From Pseudomonadota bacterium (GTDB lineage Bacteria; Desulfobacterota; Desulfobulbia; Desulfobulbales; SURF-16): DNA of 40,564 nucleotides. The stretch is from positions 1-40,564 of the forward strand of contig JAHIVT010000118.1 in assembly GCA_018816555.1 (NCBI GenBank), written 5' to 3'. Below the pieces are notes generated by a model that saw only the letters and a list, made by a program, of their open reading frames with translations, did no database searches and was not told the DNA's origin. The first letter of the stretch is position 1; each line of letters begins with the position of its first letter. Below are positions 7,510-16,396 of this stretch, in pieces. The translations under genes and the position numbers were made by a program.

Positions 7510-8289
7510 ATGAAGAAGATGTTAAAAGCTTTCGCACTGGGATGTTGTCTTCTGGCCGGCACCGCTTTTCAAGTAAACGCAAGCGGCAGCACAGCGCACA
7601 AACCCAGCCCTGATGCAGCCATAAAGATTCTGCAGGAAGGCAATGCCCGCTTTGTCGCCAACAAGCCCACCCATCCCCACACCGACACCAACCGTCTGAT
7701 CCAGGCCGGCAAGGAAAACCAGGGTGACCATGCCTATGCCACCGTCATCTCCTGTTCCGACTCCAGGGTTCCTGTTGAGCTTTTATTTGACGCCGGCGTA
7801 ATGGACATCTTCGTCATCAGGGTGGCAGGCAATGTGGTTGACGTGGATGAAGCAGGCTCCATCGAATACGGTCTCGCCCATGTCAATACCCCGGTTCTGG
7901 TGGTGCTTGGACATACCCAGTGTGGCGCCGTTACCGCCGTCACCGGCGTGGTTGAAGGCCATGGCCATGCTCTGGAGAGAAATATTCCGCCCCTGGTTGA
8001 TAACATCATCCCGGCAGTTAAAAAAGCCATTGCCGAACATCCGGACAAACACGGCAAAGACGTTGTTCCCTTCGGAATTGAAGAAAATATCTGGCAGGGA
8101 GTCAATGACCTGTTCATGAGCAGCCCGGCTACCCGTGAACTGGTCAAGAGCGGCAAAGCCAAGGTTGTCGGCGCAATCTACGATGTCGGCACCGGCAAGG
8201 TAGACTGGCTGCCGGAAGCCAAGGTAACCGAAATTCTGGACAAGGTTGAGAAGGATCCGGCCAGAGCCATGAACGCTATGGCAGAATAA
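7510..8289 (+). CDS. Exported beta-class carbonic anhydrase (first copy)
   Basis: Interconverts CO2 and bicarbonate. The 259-residue protein begins with a signal peptide (about 1-24, ending Val-Asn-Ala-Ser), placing it in the periplasm. The zinc site is complete: Cys82 and Asp84-Arg86 in Cys-Ser-Asp-Ser-Arg, then His135 and Cys138 in His-Thr-Gln-Cys-Gly. GGAGG lies 8 bases before the ATG. A strong hairpin plus T-run terminator follows at 8338-8372, so it is a single-gene unit. A second exported beta-carbonic anhydrase lies at 12417-13226 on the other strand; the two share motifs but differ clearly in sequence, so they are not a recent duplication. Confidence 0.93.
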   Translation: MKKMLKAFALGCCLLAGTAFQVNASGSTAHKPSPDAAIKILQEGNARFVANKPTHPHTDTNRLIQAGKENQGDHAYATVISCSDSRVPVELLFDAGVMDIFVIRVAGNVVDVDEAGSIEYGLAHVNTPVLVVLGHTQCGAVTAVTGVVEGHGHALERNIPPLVDNIIPAVKKAIAEHPDKHGKDVVPFGIEENIWQGVNDLFMSSPATRELVKSGKAKVVGAIYDVGTGKVDWLPEAKVTEILDKVEKDPARAMNAMAE

Positions 8290-8337
8290 AGCTCTCGGAA
8301 AAAGTCAGCATTATTTCCGCGGAGATAGTATGCAAAA

Positions 8338-8372
8338 AAAAGGCAGGCTCCCTTGGGGGCCTGCCTTTTTTT
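8338..8372 (+). terminator. Rho-independent terminator after the first carbonic anhydrase
   Basis: An 8-bp stem, AGGCAGGC with GCCTGCCT, encloses a short loop and is followed by seven Ts. A run of As on the left side would let it also stop minus-strand transcripts. Confidence 0.85.
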
Positions 8373-8423
8373 GGGGCCCCCGCCAGAACCGTTTCAAGGT
8401 GGGCACCAACATGTTGTAGCGGT

Positions 8424-8449
8424 GTAGGGGCGGTTCGCGAACCGCCCCT
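8424..8449 (+). repeat. GTAG-headed REP palindrome
   Basis: GTAGGGGCGGTTCGCGAACC followed by GCCCCTC. The AGGGGCGGTTCGCGAACCGCCCCT core is a perfect 24-bp palindrome with no spacer. It lies between the convergent ends of the carbonic anhydrase and valS genes and may serve as the 3' stem-loop of valS mRNA. Confidence 0.65.
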
Positions 8450-8489
8450 CAATCTCCGGGCGGGAACAAATCTGAATGAGAAACAAAAA

Positions 8490-11174
8490 TCAGCCGCCGA
8501 TTTCCTGCAGTCGTTTTCTGGTCTGTTCGATTTTCGCCAAAGTGGCGGACAGGGTTTCCACCTTTTCTTTTTCCTTGGCCACCACATCCTCCGGCGCATT
8601 GTCCAGAAATTTTCTGTTACTCAGTTTCCCCTGACTCTGGGCGAGCTGCTTGTCGATCTTCGCCTGTTCCTTGCTCAGCTTGTCAAGTTCCTTCTGCACA
8701 TCAATGAGTCCTTCCAGAGGCACGCAGATTTCAATATCTTCAAAGATGTATGAGGCGGCCCCTTTGGGACCATGGCCCTCGCTGTGCACCGTCAGGGTGT
8801 TGGTGCGGGTCAGTCCTTTTATTTCGTCGCCATGTTCTTCAATGGTGTTTTTCTTTGACTGATTCTGGCAGATGACAATTGCCTCAATTTGGGCAGAAGG
8901 ATGGATCTGCATCTCGCTGCGGATGTTGCGGATGCCGCCGATCAGGCCCATGACAAGCTGGGCTGTGGCCTCGGCATCAGGATCATTCCAGTCCGTATTT
9001 TCAATGGGATATGGCTCAGTCATGATACTTTTTCTCTCACCTGGCAGAACATGCCAGATTTCTTCGGTAACAAAAGGGATCACCGGGTGGAGAAGTTTGA
9101 TGACCGACTCAAGCACGGTAAAGAGCACGGCCTGGGCCTTGTGTTTCTTCTCAGCCGAATCGCTGAAAAGCTCCGGCTTGATCAGTTCCAGATACCAGTC
9201 ACAGAACTCATGCCAGACAAACTGATACATGGCCGAGGCGGCATCATTGAAACGGTAATCATTAAGCGACTTATGCACCTCCGCGATGGTGCGGTTCAGA
9301 CGGCTCAGGATCCAGCGATGGGGCAACCCGAGCCCCTTGCCGCTGATGCCGCTGGTCACAGAAGCATCACAGTCGCTGATATGCATCAGGGCAAAACGGC
9401 TGGCGTTCCATATCTTATTGATGAAATAGCGGTATCCTTCGATCCTATCCTCCGAGAGGCGGATGTCCCGGCCCTGGGCGGCAAAGGCGGTCATGGTGAA
9501 GCGCAGGGCATCGGTGCCGTACTTGTCCATGACGAGCAGCGGGTCCATGACGTTGCCCTTTGATTTGCTCATCTTCTGGCCCTGGGCGTCGCGCACCAGG
9601 GCATGCAGATACACATCCTTGAACGGCACCTTGCCCATGAAATGAATGCCCATCATCATCATGCGGGACACCCAGAAAAACAGGATATCAAAACTGGTGA
9701 TCAGCACCGAGGTGGGATAGAAGAATTTGAGTTCCGCCGTGTCGTCGGGCCAGCCCAGAGTGGAAAAGGGCCAGAGGGCGGAACTGAACCAGGTGTCAAG
9801 GACATCGGTTTCCTGCAGCAGCTGGCCGGACCGGCATTTCGGGCAATGATCCGGATCAGTTTCACTGACGATCAGCTCCCCGCAGGCCTCACAGGTCCAG
9901 GCGGGAATTTGATGGCCCCACCAGATCTGGCGGGAGATACACCAGTCGCGGATATTGTACATCCAGTCAAAAAAGGTATTTTCCCATGATTTGGGATGAA
10001 TCTTGATGTCGCCGTTCTTTACCGCGTTAATGGCTTTCGCAGCCAGCGGTTTCACCGAGACAAACCACTGTTTAGACAGGGATGGTTCAACCACGGTAGC
10101 ACAGCGGTAACAGTGGCCCACCCCGTGCTGGTAATCTTCGATTCCCTCAAGATATCCCTGCTCCCGCAGATCCTCGACGATCTTTGTACGGCAGGCAAAC
10201 CTGTCGAGCCCTGCATAGGGACCGGCCTCCTCATTCATGCGGCCGTTGTCATCCATCACCTTGATTGAGGGCAGATCATGGCGGCGGGCGATTTCAAAGT
10301 CATTGAGGTCATGGGCAGGGGTCACCTTCAAGGCGCCGGTACCGAATTCCCGCTCCACCTGGGCGTCGAAAACAACGGGGATCTTACGGTTGACCAGGGG
10401 CAGGATAACGGATTTCTCCGGCAGGGAGGTGTAGCGCTCATCCTCGGGATGCACGGCAACACCGGTATCGCCAAGCATGGTTTCCGGCCTGGTGGTGGCG
10501 ACCACGATGTAGCCGTCGCCCTGGGCATAGGGATATCTGATGCGGTAGAGTTTGCCGTCGGTGGGTTCATGCTCCACCTCCAGATCAGCCAGCGCCGTAT
10601 GGCAGCGGGGGCACCAGTTGATGATATAGTCGCCCTTGTAAATCAATCCTTCCTTATAGAGACGGGTAAAAACCGAGCGCACCGCCCTGGATAAACCTTC
10701 ATCCATGGTGAAGCGCTCCCGTTCCCAGTCACAGGAGCAGCCCAATCGCTTGAGCTGATTGATGATCTGCCCGCCGGATTCGGCCTTCCATTGCCATACC
10801 CGTTCAATAAATTTTTCCCGCCCCACGTCATGACGGGTAAGGTCTTCGGCGGCAAGCTGGCGTTCCACCACATTCTGGGTAGCGATGCCGGCATGATCCG
10901 TCCCCGGCACCCAGAGGGTATTGTAGCCCGACATGCGTTTGTAACGCACCAGGACATCCTGCATGGTATTGTTTAAGGCATGACCGACATGGAGAACACC
11001 GGTGACATTCGGCGGGGGAATAACAATGGAAAAAGAGGGCCGGGATGCATCCATGGTGGCCCTGAATTGTTTCTGCTTCTGCCACTCCTCGTACCATCTG
11101 CGTTCAACATCAGCAAATTCGTAGGCTTTGGCAAGCAACTCTCCTGTATTTGTCTGGTCTGCTTTATTTGTCAT
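8490..11174 (-). CDS. valS: Valyl-tRNA synthetase
   Basis: Charges tRNA-Val with valine; cytosolic class Ia synthetase. The 894 residues match the bacterial ValS length. The HIGH motif reads His-Val-Gly-His at 62-65, the KMSKS motif Lys-Met-Ser-Lys-Ser is at 534-538, and the large editing insertion (CP1) lies between them with its Thr-Thr-Arg-Pro-Glu-Thr motif. Two zinc-ribbon-like Cys pairs are visible (Cys-Pro-Arg-Cys, and Cys-Glu-Ala-Cys with Cys-Pro-Lys-Cys). The last 70 residues form the family's C-terminal coiled coil. It stands alone downstream of the dGTPase-like gene on the same strand, 80 bases apart. Confidence 0.97.
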   Translation of the reverse strand: MTNKADQTNTGELLAKAYEFADVERRWYEEWQKQKQFRATMDASRPSFSIVIPPPNVTGVLHVGHALNNTMQDVLVRYKRMSGYNTLWVPGTDHAGIATQNVVERQLAAEDLTRHDVGREKFIERVWQWKAESGGQIINQLKRLGCSCDWERERFTMDEGLSRAVRSVFTRLYKEGLIYKGDYIINWCPRCHTALADLEVEHEPTDGKLYRIRYPYAQGDGYIVVATTRPETMLGDTGVAVHPEDERYTSLPEKSVILPLVNRKIPVVFDAQVEREFGTGALKVTPAHDLNDFEIARRHDLPSIKVMDDNGRMNEEAGPYAGLDRFACRTKIVEDLREQGYLEGIEDYQHGVGHCYRCATVVEPSLSKQWFVSVKPLAAKAINAVKNGDIKIHPKSWENTFFDWMYNIRDWCISRQIWWGHQIPAWTCEACGELIVSETDPDHCPKCRSGQLLQETDVLDTWFSSALWPFSTLGWPDDTAELKFFYPTSVLITSFDILFFWVSRMMMMGIHFMGKVPFKDVYLHALVRDAQGQKMSKSKGNVMDPLLVMDKYGTDALRFTMTAFAAQGRDIRLSEDRIEGYRYFINKIWNASRFALMHISDCDASVTSGISGKGLGLPHRWILSRLNRTIAEVHKSLNDYRFNDAASAMYQFVWHEFCDWYLELIKPELFSDSAEKKHKAQAVLFTVLESVIKLLHPVIPFVTEEIWHVLPGERKSIMTEPYPIENTDWNDPDAEATAQLVMGLIGGIRNIRSEMQIHPSAQIEAIVICQNQSKKNTIEEHGDEIKGLTRTNTLTVHSEGHGPKGAASYIFEDIEICVPLEGLIDVQKELDKLSKEQAKIDKQLAQSQGKLSNRKFLDNAPEDVVAKEKEKVETLSATLAKIEQTRKRLQEIGG

Positions 11175-11254
11175 ACTGATACTCTTTTAACTTAACACCT
11201 TGGGCCGTTTGGCCGAGCTGATTTAATCTTGAAACGAAAAAAAACCTGACTACT

Positions 11255-12325
11255 TTACTGCACACTCCACCTTTTGGGAAAGAAAATATTTGTGTAGAGA
11301 TCCAGTGCATAACGGTCCGTCATGCCGGCGATGAAATCGCATACCTTGCGCGGTCGTGACGTTTCCACCCCATAGGCCGTTGAAACTTCCCATATCCCCC
11401 CACAGGGAAGCTTCACATCCTCTTCCATGAAATAATGGTATAAATCCCGGATAATTTTCATTGCCTTGATAAATTCGCGATGCACGCAGGGGGTCTGGTA
11501 GACATTTTCAAATAAAAAGTTGCGCAGGTCGGATGTGGCCTCAAGAATTTTCGGGCTCATGACCAGTCGCGATTCGCCTGCTTCAATGGTTTTCATGATC
11601 AGATCATTGACCATGGCGCTGATCCGCTGTGAATTTGTTTCCCCCAGGTCGGCCCGGATATGACCAAGCATATCCTTTTCCTCCAGGAGCCCGGCCCGGA
11701 TGGCATCATCAAGATCATGATTGACATAGGCCAGGATATCGGCCACCCTGACCACCTGTCCCTCCATGGTTTCCGGCAGGTCGGAAAGATCATCGGGCAG
11801 GATATCCCGCCGCCCCTTTGAGTGCTTGAGTATGCCGTCCCGCACCTCATAGCTTAGATTCAGCCCTTTTCCTTTATTTTCCAACACATCGACCACGCGC
11901 AGGCTCTGTTCGTAATGTTTGAAGCCGCCGGGATGCAGCTCATGCAAAACAGCTTCGCCGGCATGGCCGAAAGGGGTGTGGCCCAGGTCATGCCCCAAGG
12001 CGATGGCCTCAATAAGATGGCCGTTTAAGCGCAGAGCGACGCCGATTGTTCTGGCAATCTGGGCGACCTCCAGGGCATGGGTCAGCCTGGTGCGGTAATG
12101 GTCGCCGGTGGGAGCGAGAAAAACCTGGGTCTTGTGGGTTAGACGGCGGAATGTCTTGGAGTGAATAATTCTGTCCCGGTCGCGCTGAAAGGCAACCCTG
12201 ATGGGACACTCCACTTCTTCCCTTGATCTTCCCTTGCTGTTTTTCGTATGGCAGGCAAAAGGGGAAAGATTTCTGGCCTCCCGGTCCTCAATTTCATTTC
12301 GAAGACAGCGTATCGAATTATTCAT
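11255..12325 (-). CDS. dgt: dGTPase-like HD-domain deoxynucleotide triphosphohydrolase
   Basis: Predicted dNTP triphosphohydrolase that releases tripolyphosphate from dGTP or other dNTPs. The sequence shows the family opener Gln-Arg-Asp-Arg-Asp-Arg-Ile-Ile-His-Ser followed by Phe-Arg-Arg-Leu. The HD metal motif comes next (Thr-His-Ala-Leu-Glu-Val, then Gly-His-Asp-Leu-Gly-His), with Phe-Gly-His-Ala-Gly-Glu after it. The conserved C-terminal Asp-Arg-Tyr-Ala block closes the protein. At about 357 residues it is the shorter dGTPase-like type, not the 505-residue E. coli form. I placed the start at the ATG at 12325 because longer frames run into the terminator hairpin at 12344-12373; another ATG lies two codons upstream. 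No clear Shine-Dalgarno sequence is visible. Confidence 0.88.
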   Translation of the reverse strand: MNNSIRCLRNEIEDREARNLSPFACHTKNSKGRSREEVECPIRVAFQRDRDRIIHSKTFRRLTHKTQVFLAPTGDHYRTRLTHALEVAQIARTIGVALRLNGHLIEAIALGHDLGHTPFGHAGEAVLHELHPGGFKHYEQSLRVVDVLENKGKGLNLSYEVRDGILKHSKGRRDILPDDLSDLPETMEGQVVRVADILAYVNHDLDDAIRAGLLEEKDMLGHIRADLGETNSQRISAMVNDLIMKTIEAGESRLVMSPKILEATSDLRNFLFENVYQTPCVHREFIKAMKIIRDLYHYFMEEDVKLPCGGIWEVSTAYGVETSRPRKVCDFIAGMTDRYALDLYTNIFFPKRWSVQ

Positions 12326-12343
12326 ATGCATTATCAAAAAAGT

Positions 12344-12373
12344 ACCCACAGAGGCACAACGGCCTCTGTGGGT
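12344..12373 (-). terminator. Terminator of the second carbonic anhydrase
   Basis: A perfect 12-bp stem (12344-12355 with 12362-12373) with a 6-base loop. Read on the minus strand it is followed by TACTTTTTTG, a good T tract. On the plus strand it is followed by five Ts, so it can act in both directions. It ends only 19 bases before the dgt start. Confidence 0.85.
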
Positions 12374-12416
12374 TTTTGTCAGACAGAACAGCTATCTGTA
12401 TAATTTACCAGAATAT

Positions 12417-13226
12417 TTATTGAGCCCGGCTGCTCACGTGGGTGACGATGGGCCCACGGGTGAGATCTTTCAACACCGGATGCTGCATGATCTTATTCGG
12501 AGACTTCTCACCGTTGATGTTGGTGATGATCAGCGATCCGCGACCCTGACCATAAATATCATTGAAATCGTAAACAGCACCAACCACCACCAGATCACCA
12601 TGGGTAACTTTCTCATCATAAAGCTTCATGGAATAATCAACCTGATAATCAACATTGCGTTCGACATTCTTGGCCCAGCGTTCCTTGAACTCGCCACTGT
12701 GGTCATCGAGGGCGATAACCGGTTTCAACGGATCAAGTTCTTTTTTGATGCCCGAGGTTTCGCCGGAATAATCACCCATGGCAGCCTTCACGGCGCCGCA
12801 GCTTGAATGACCCAGGATCATGAGAACCTTGGTCGGCAGATGACGCACGCCATAATCAACGGAGCCTTCGGAATTGGCCACCTGATTGCCGATATTTCTG
12901 ATCACGAAAATATTGTTATCCGGCACAAATCCGAAAAGATTGGTGTGAACCCGGGAGTCGGAACAGGTGACCACGGTCAGGACAGGAACCTGGCTGTTTT
13001 GAAACAAGTCAAAGTATTTGCTCTCATGGTTCATTTTAAATCTTTCGTTTCCTTCAATGACCTCCCGCATGGTTTCGCTGGCAGAGATCTCAGGTTGGGC
13101 AGCTGCGGCGGCGCCATGGCCACCGGCTTGCTCCGCGCCTTGATCTGAGGCCATCGCCAAAGGGGTTGCGGCAAACAGGGCGGAAAAACTTAAGGCTAGA
13201 AAAGCGTTTTTCAATACTTTTTTCAT
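12417..13226 (-). CDS. Exported beta-class carbonic anhydrase (second copy)
   Basis: A periplasmic CO2-hydrating enzyme of 269 residues. The signal peptide covers about 1-26 (Ala-Met-Ala cleavage site) and is followed by a low-complexity Gly/Ala/Gln linker to about residue 45. The zinc and catalytic residues are Cys88, Asp90 and Arg92 (Cys-Ser-Asp-Ser-Arg), His140 and Cys143. An insertion of charged residues near 155-190 distinguishes it from the copy at 7510. The start is fixed by GGAGG seven bases before this ATG; a frame opening 14 codons earlier has no such site. A sigma-70-like promoter lies about 100 bases upstream and a strong terminator follows, so it is probably transcribed alone. 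Confidence 0.93.
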   Translation of the reverse strand: MKKVLKNAFLALSFSALFAATPLAMASDQGAEQAGGHGAAAAAQPEISASETMREVIEGNERFKMNHESKYFDLFQNSQVPVLTVVTCSDSRVHTNLFGFVPDNNIFVIRNIGNQVANSEGSVDYGVRHLPTKVLMILGHSSCGAVKAAMGDYSGETSGIKKELDPLKPVIALDDHSGEFKERWAKNVERNVDYQVDYSMKLYDEKVTHGDLVVVGAVYDFNDIYGQGRGSLIITNINGEKSPNKIMQHPVLKDLTRGPIVTHVSSRAQ

Positions 13227-13323
13227 TTCAATCCTCCAGTGAAATTCAGGTATTCGGGTTTTATGCAAGGCTCAATATGTGTGAATTTTTCAATTTATTC
13301 TCTTTCATCGCGGACACCGTACG

Positions 13324-13352
13324 ACATTACTGGCATTTTTTCTGATGGTCAA
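13324..13352 (-). promoter_or_regulatory. Predicted sigma-70 promoter of the second carbonic anhydrase
   Basis: On the minus strand, TTGACC (13347-13352) and TAATGT (13324-13329) are separated by exactly 17 bases. The -10 box is about 98 bases before the carbonic anhydrase ATG, leaving an untranslated leader of roughly 90 bases. Confidence 0.45.
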
Positions 13353-13481
13353 GAAGTTGTCATCATATATATAGAACAAAATGAATACTTATTCAAAAAA
13401 AAACAGAGCCTAATTTTTCCCCCATGGAAAATGAGCCGGGGCGCATCATCCCTGCCTGGAAACTGCTTTGAGGATATTCCA

Positions 13482-15449
13482 TTATGAGGGAAACGAGCTT
13501 TCAATCTGTTCGACTTTCTCCTGATTGACTTCCCATTGCTGGTAGAAATGGGCCAACCTGCGCTCAACCGCTGCATATTCCTTGCTTTTTTCGAAAAAAA
13601 CCTCCTGGTCTTTATAAAGTTCAGGATCAGCCAGCAGACCCTCAAGTTCAGCTTTCCGGGATTCGAGATGGTCGATCTCTTTTTCCGCCTCTTTTATTTT
13701 TGTCAGATAAGGTTTGAGCAGGCTGTTTTTCTCCTCTCGGATTTTTGCCTGTTCCTGCCTTGCTTTTTTCCCCTTAACCGAACCGGAAGAGGGGGTTTGT
13801 TCAGGGTCGGCGATCGTTTCCACTGGAGGAGCATGCTGCCGTTCCCTGGCGTTTTTTTCAAGATAATAGGCCAGATTTCCCTCAAAAAGAGTTGCTCCGC
13901 CGTTTTTTATCTCCAGCACCTTGTTGACGAAATGATCGAGGAAATAGCGGTTATGACTGACAACGATGATGGTGCCGTCATACTGTCCCAGGGCATCCTG
14001 CAGTATCTCCTGGGACATCATGTCAAGATGGTTGGTGGGTTCATCCATGATGAGCAGGTTGGCCGGAGTGGCGATCATCTTGGCCAGGGCCAGGCGGCTT
14101 TTTTCTCCACCCGACAGGACCTGCACCTTTTTGTCCACCTCATCGCCCTTAAAAAGAAAAGCGCCTAAAAGGGATCTGGTCTGGGTGACCGTCTTGTCAG
14201 CTTCGATCTGGTTGAGGGTCTCGAGAACGGTGTACTGTGGCGAAAGCTCCTGGGCCTGATGCTGACCGAAATAGGAGAGAGAAACGTTATGCCCCAGACG
14301 GATGGCTCCGCTGTCGCACGGAACGAGCCCGGAAAGAATTTTCACCAGGGTTGATTTTCCTGCGCCGTTTACCCCGACAATGGCCATCTTGTCGCCCCGT
14401 TGCAGCTCAAAGCCGAGATGGGTAAAAACCTCTTTACTGCCGTAGCTTTTACACAGATCGTTTACGTCAATGGCCAGCCTGCCGCTGGCAGGGGCCGGGG
14501 GGAAACGGAAGGAAATTTTCTGCTCGGTATCCTCAAGCTCGATAACATCCATTTTCTCAAGCTGCCGCATGCGGCTCTGGGCCTGTTTGGCCTTGGTCGA
14601 TTTGGCCCGGAACCGGTCGATAAAACGTTTCGTCTGGTCGATCTTGGCCTGCTGGTTGGTATAGGCGGACCGTTGGATCTGCAGCCGCAGTTCCTTTTCC
14701 TTGACGTAACTGGAATAATTCCCCTTGTACACGGTGAGATTGCCCAGGCTTAATTCCCAGGTGAGGCTGGTCATGTTGTCAAGAAATGCCCGGTCATGGG
14801 AGACAATGATCAATGCCCCCGGATAGGCGGCGAGAAACTCCTCAAGCCAGGTCAGTGATTCGATGTCAAGATGGTTGGTCGGTTCATCGAGAAAGAGAAA
14901 AGAGGGGGCGGCGAGAAGCTGTTTGGCCAGCATCAACCGCATCAGCCAGCCGCCGCTGAACGAGTGGCAGTTGCGGTCCAGATCACTTTCCTTAAACCCC
15001 AGGCCGGCAAGAACCTTTTCAATGGTCGCCTTGATGCGGAAAACGTTTGAGTGATCAAGTTCGTGCTGCAGTTCACCCTGTCGATTGACCATGTCCTGCA
15101 TGACGGCTGGGTCTTGCAGCGGGACGGCGAGTTTGATGTTGATTGCATCAAGCTCTTTCTGTTTTGACAGCAGGGGGGCAAAAGCGCTTTCCGCTTCCTC
15201 ATAAAGGGTCCGGCCCGGTTCCAGGCCGACAATTTCCTGGGGAAGATAGCCGCAGGTGATCTGTTTTGATCTGGTGATGATTCCGGGATCGGTTTCGGAA
15301 ATACCGGCGAGAATCTTTAACAGCGTTGACTTGCCGGCGCCGTTGACGCCCACCAGACCAATCCTGTCCCGGCTGTTGATGCGGCCGGATAAATTTTTAA
15401 ATAAGTGCTTGGCACCATATTGAATAGAAAGGCTGTTAATGGTAATCAT
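13482..15449 (-). CDS. ABC-F family ATPase (Uup/YheS-like)
   Basis: A soluble protein with two ABC ATPase domains and no membrane segments, the ABC-F arrangement. Characterised members act on the ribosome to resolve stalled or non-productive states. The first Walker A is at 34-42 (Gly-Val-Asn-Gly-Ala-Gly-Lys-Ser-Thr), with a slightly degenerate Phe-Ser-Gly-Gly-Trp signature. The second Walker A is near residue 355, with a perfect Leu-Ser-Gly-Gly-Glu signature. Both Walker B motifs end in Asp-Glu-Pro-Thr-Asn-His-Leu-Asp. The linker between the domains is Arg/Lys-rich, as expected for the P-site tRNA interaction motif. A C-terminal coiled coil spans about 555-650, as in Uup and YheS. Which subfamily it belongs to cannot be settled by eye. 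It diverges from the DUF362 gene across 116 bases. Confidence 0.92.
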   Translation of the reverse strand: MITINSLSIQYGAKHLFKNLSGRINSRDRIGLVGVNGAGKSTLLKILAGISETDPGIITRSKQITCGYLPQEIVGLEPGRTLYEEAESAFAPLLSKQKELDAINIKLAVPLQDPAVMQDMVNRQGELQHELDHSNVFRIKATIEKVLAGLGFKESDLDRNCHSFSGGWLMRLMLAKQLLAAPSFLFLDEPTNHLDIESLTWLEEFLAAYPGALIIVSHDRAFLDNMTSLTWELSLGNLTVYKGNYSSYVKEKELRLQIQRSAYTNQQAKIDQTKRFIDRFRAKSTKAKQAQSRMRQLEKMDVIELEDTEQKISFRFPPAPASGRLAIDVNDLCKSYGSKEVFTHLGFELQRGDKMAIVGVNGAGKSTLVKILSGLVPCDSGAIRLGHNVSLSYFGQHQAQELSPQYTVLETLNQIEADKTVTQTRSLLGAFLFKGDEVDKKVQVLSGGEKSRLALAKMIATPANLLIMDEPTNHLDMMSQEILQDALGQYDGTIIVVSHNRYFLDHFVNKVLEIKNGGATLFEGNLAYYLEKNARERQHAPPVETIADPEQTPSSGSVKGKKARQEQAKIREEKNSLLKPYLTKIKEAEKEIDHLESRKAELEGLLADPELYKDQEVFFEKSKEYAAVERRLAHFYQQWEVNQEKVEQIESSFPS

Positions 15450-15565
15450 AAGAAATCATAAAATATGGGAAGAAAACGATAAACCGCTGCGGAACAAAAT
15501 CGGGCCGCTGAGAATAAAAGATTCTTCTCCTGCGGAAGATTAAATTTACACCTCAAATTGTTGAC

Positions 15566-16396
15566 ATGCAAATATCAGAAAAGCCCAAAAAAGGCACTGT
15601 TTTTTCCACTGATTATACAAGCTGGGACAAAAGCCTCAAGATTTTACTGGAAAAAAGCGGGCTGGCTGATGCACTCAAAAACAGGAAAAAGATATTGCTC
15701 AAACCCAATCTGGTGGAGGCTTTTAAACCGCCGATCACCACGCCTGTTGCCCTGATCGGCTCTCTGGTGGATTGGCTGCGGGAAATGGCTCCCCATTGTT
15801 CAGTCATGATCGGTGAGGGCTGTGGTTCAGCACAATACGATACATGGCATGTATTTAAACAGCTGGGCTATACCCAACTTGCGGCCGACAAAAAAATCGA
15901 TCTGCTTGACTTAAACGAAGAGAGATGTATTGCCAGGAAAAATAAAGATTACCCCAGATTCCCAAAAATCTTTCTGCCGGCCGTCCTCTTCGACTGTTTT
16001 CTCCTGTCGGTGCCGGTGCTCAAGGCCCACAGCCTGGCGGAGGTGACCCTCACCATGAAAAACATGATGGGAACCGCTCCGCCGGAGCATTATCAGCAGG
16101 GCGGGCACTGGAAAAAGGCCTCTTTCCATAGCCGCATCCATGCGGCCATTTTTGACCTGAACCGCTACCGGACCCCTGACTTTACCATCCTTGATGCCAC
16201 GGTGGGCATGCCCGAGGCCCATCTGTGGGGACCGGTCTGCAAGCCCGCCAAAAACAAGCTCGCCGCGGGATTTGATCCGGTGGCAATAGATGCCTGGGGG
16301 GCCACACTGCTTGACCGCGACTGGAGAGCAATCGACCATATCCGCCTGGCGGACGGAGTGCTTGGCAGTGGGGAATTTACAGAAGAGCGCTGCTAG
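15566..16396 (+). CDS. DUF362-domain protein
   Basis: A 276-residue protein of the DUF362 family, whose biochemical role is not established. Recognisable elements are Lys-Pro-Asn-Leu-Val-Glu near residue 46, Gly-Glu-Gly near 83, Val-Pro-Val-Leu-Lys-Ala-His near 150, Thr-Met-Lys-Asn-Met-Met-Gly near 162, and Ile-Leu-Asp-Ala-Thr-Val-Gly-Met near 210. Many DUF362 proteins carry a C-terminal ferredoxin domain; this one has none. No signal peptide or good ribosome-binding site is visible, so the start is tentative. Its 3' end overlaps that of the convergent PpsR gene by 4 bases. Confidence 0.82.
   Translation: MQISEKPKKGTVFSTDYTSWDKSLKILLEKSGLADALKNRKKILLKPNLVEAFKPPITTPVALIGSLVDWLREMAPHCSVMIGEGCGSAQYDTWHVFKQLGYTQLAADKKIDLLDLNEERCIARKNKDYPRFPKIFLPAVLFDCFLLSVPVLKAHSLAEVTLTMKNMMGTAPPEHYQQGGHWKKASFHSRIHAAIFDLNRYRTPDFTILDATVGMPEAHLWGPVCKPAKNKLAAGFDPVAIDAWGATLLDRDWRAIDHIRLADGVLGSGEFTEERC

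Noticed and set aside
12201..12806. A 201-codon plus-strand frame across the dgt start and the end of the second carbonic anhydrase
   Set aside because: It crosses a strong terminator and lies opposite two well-supported genes.
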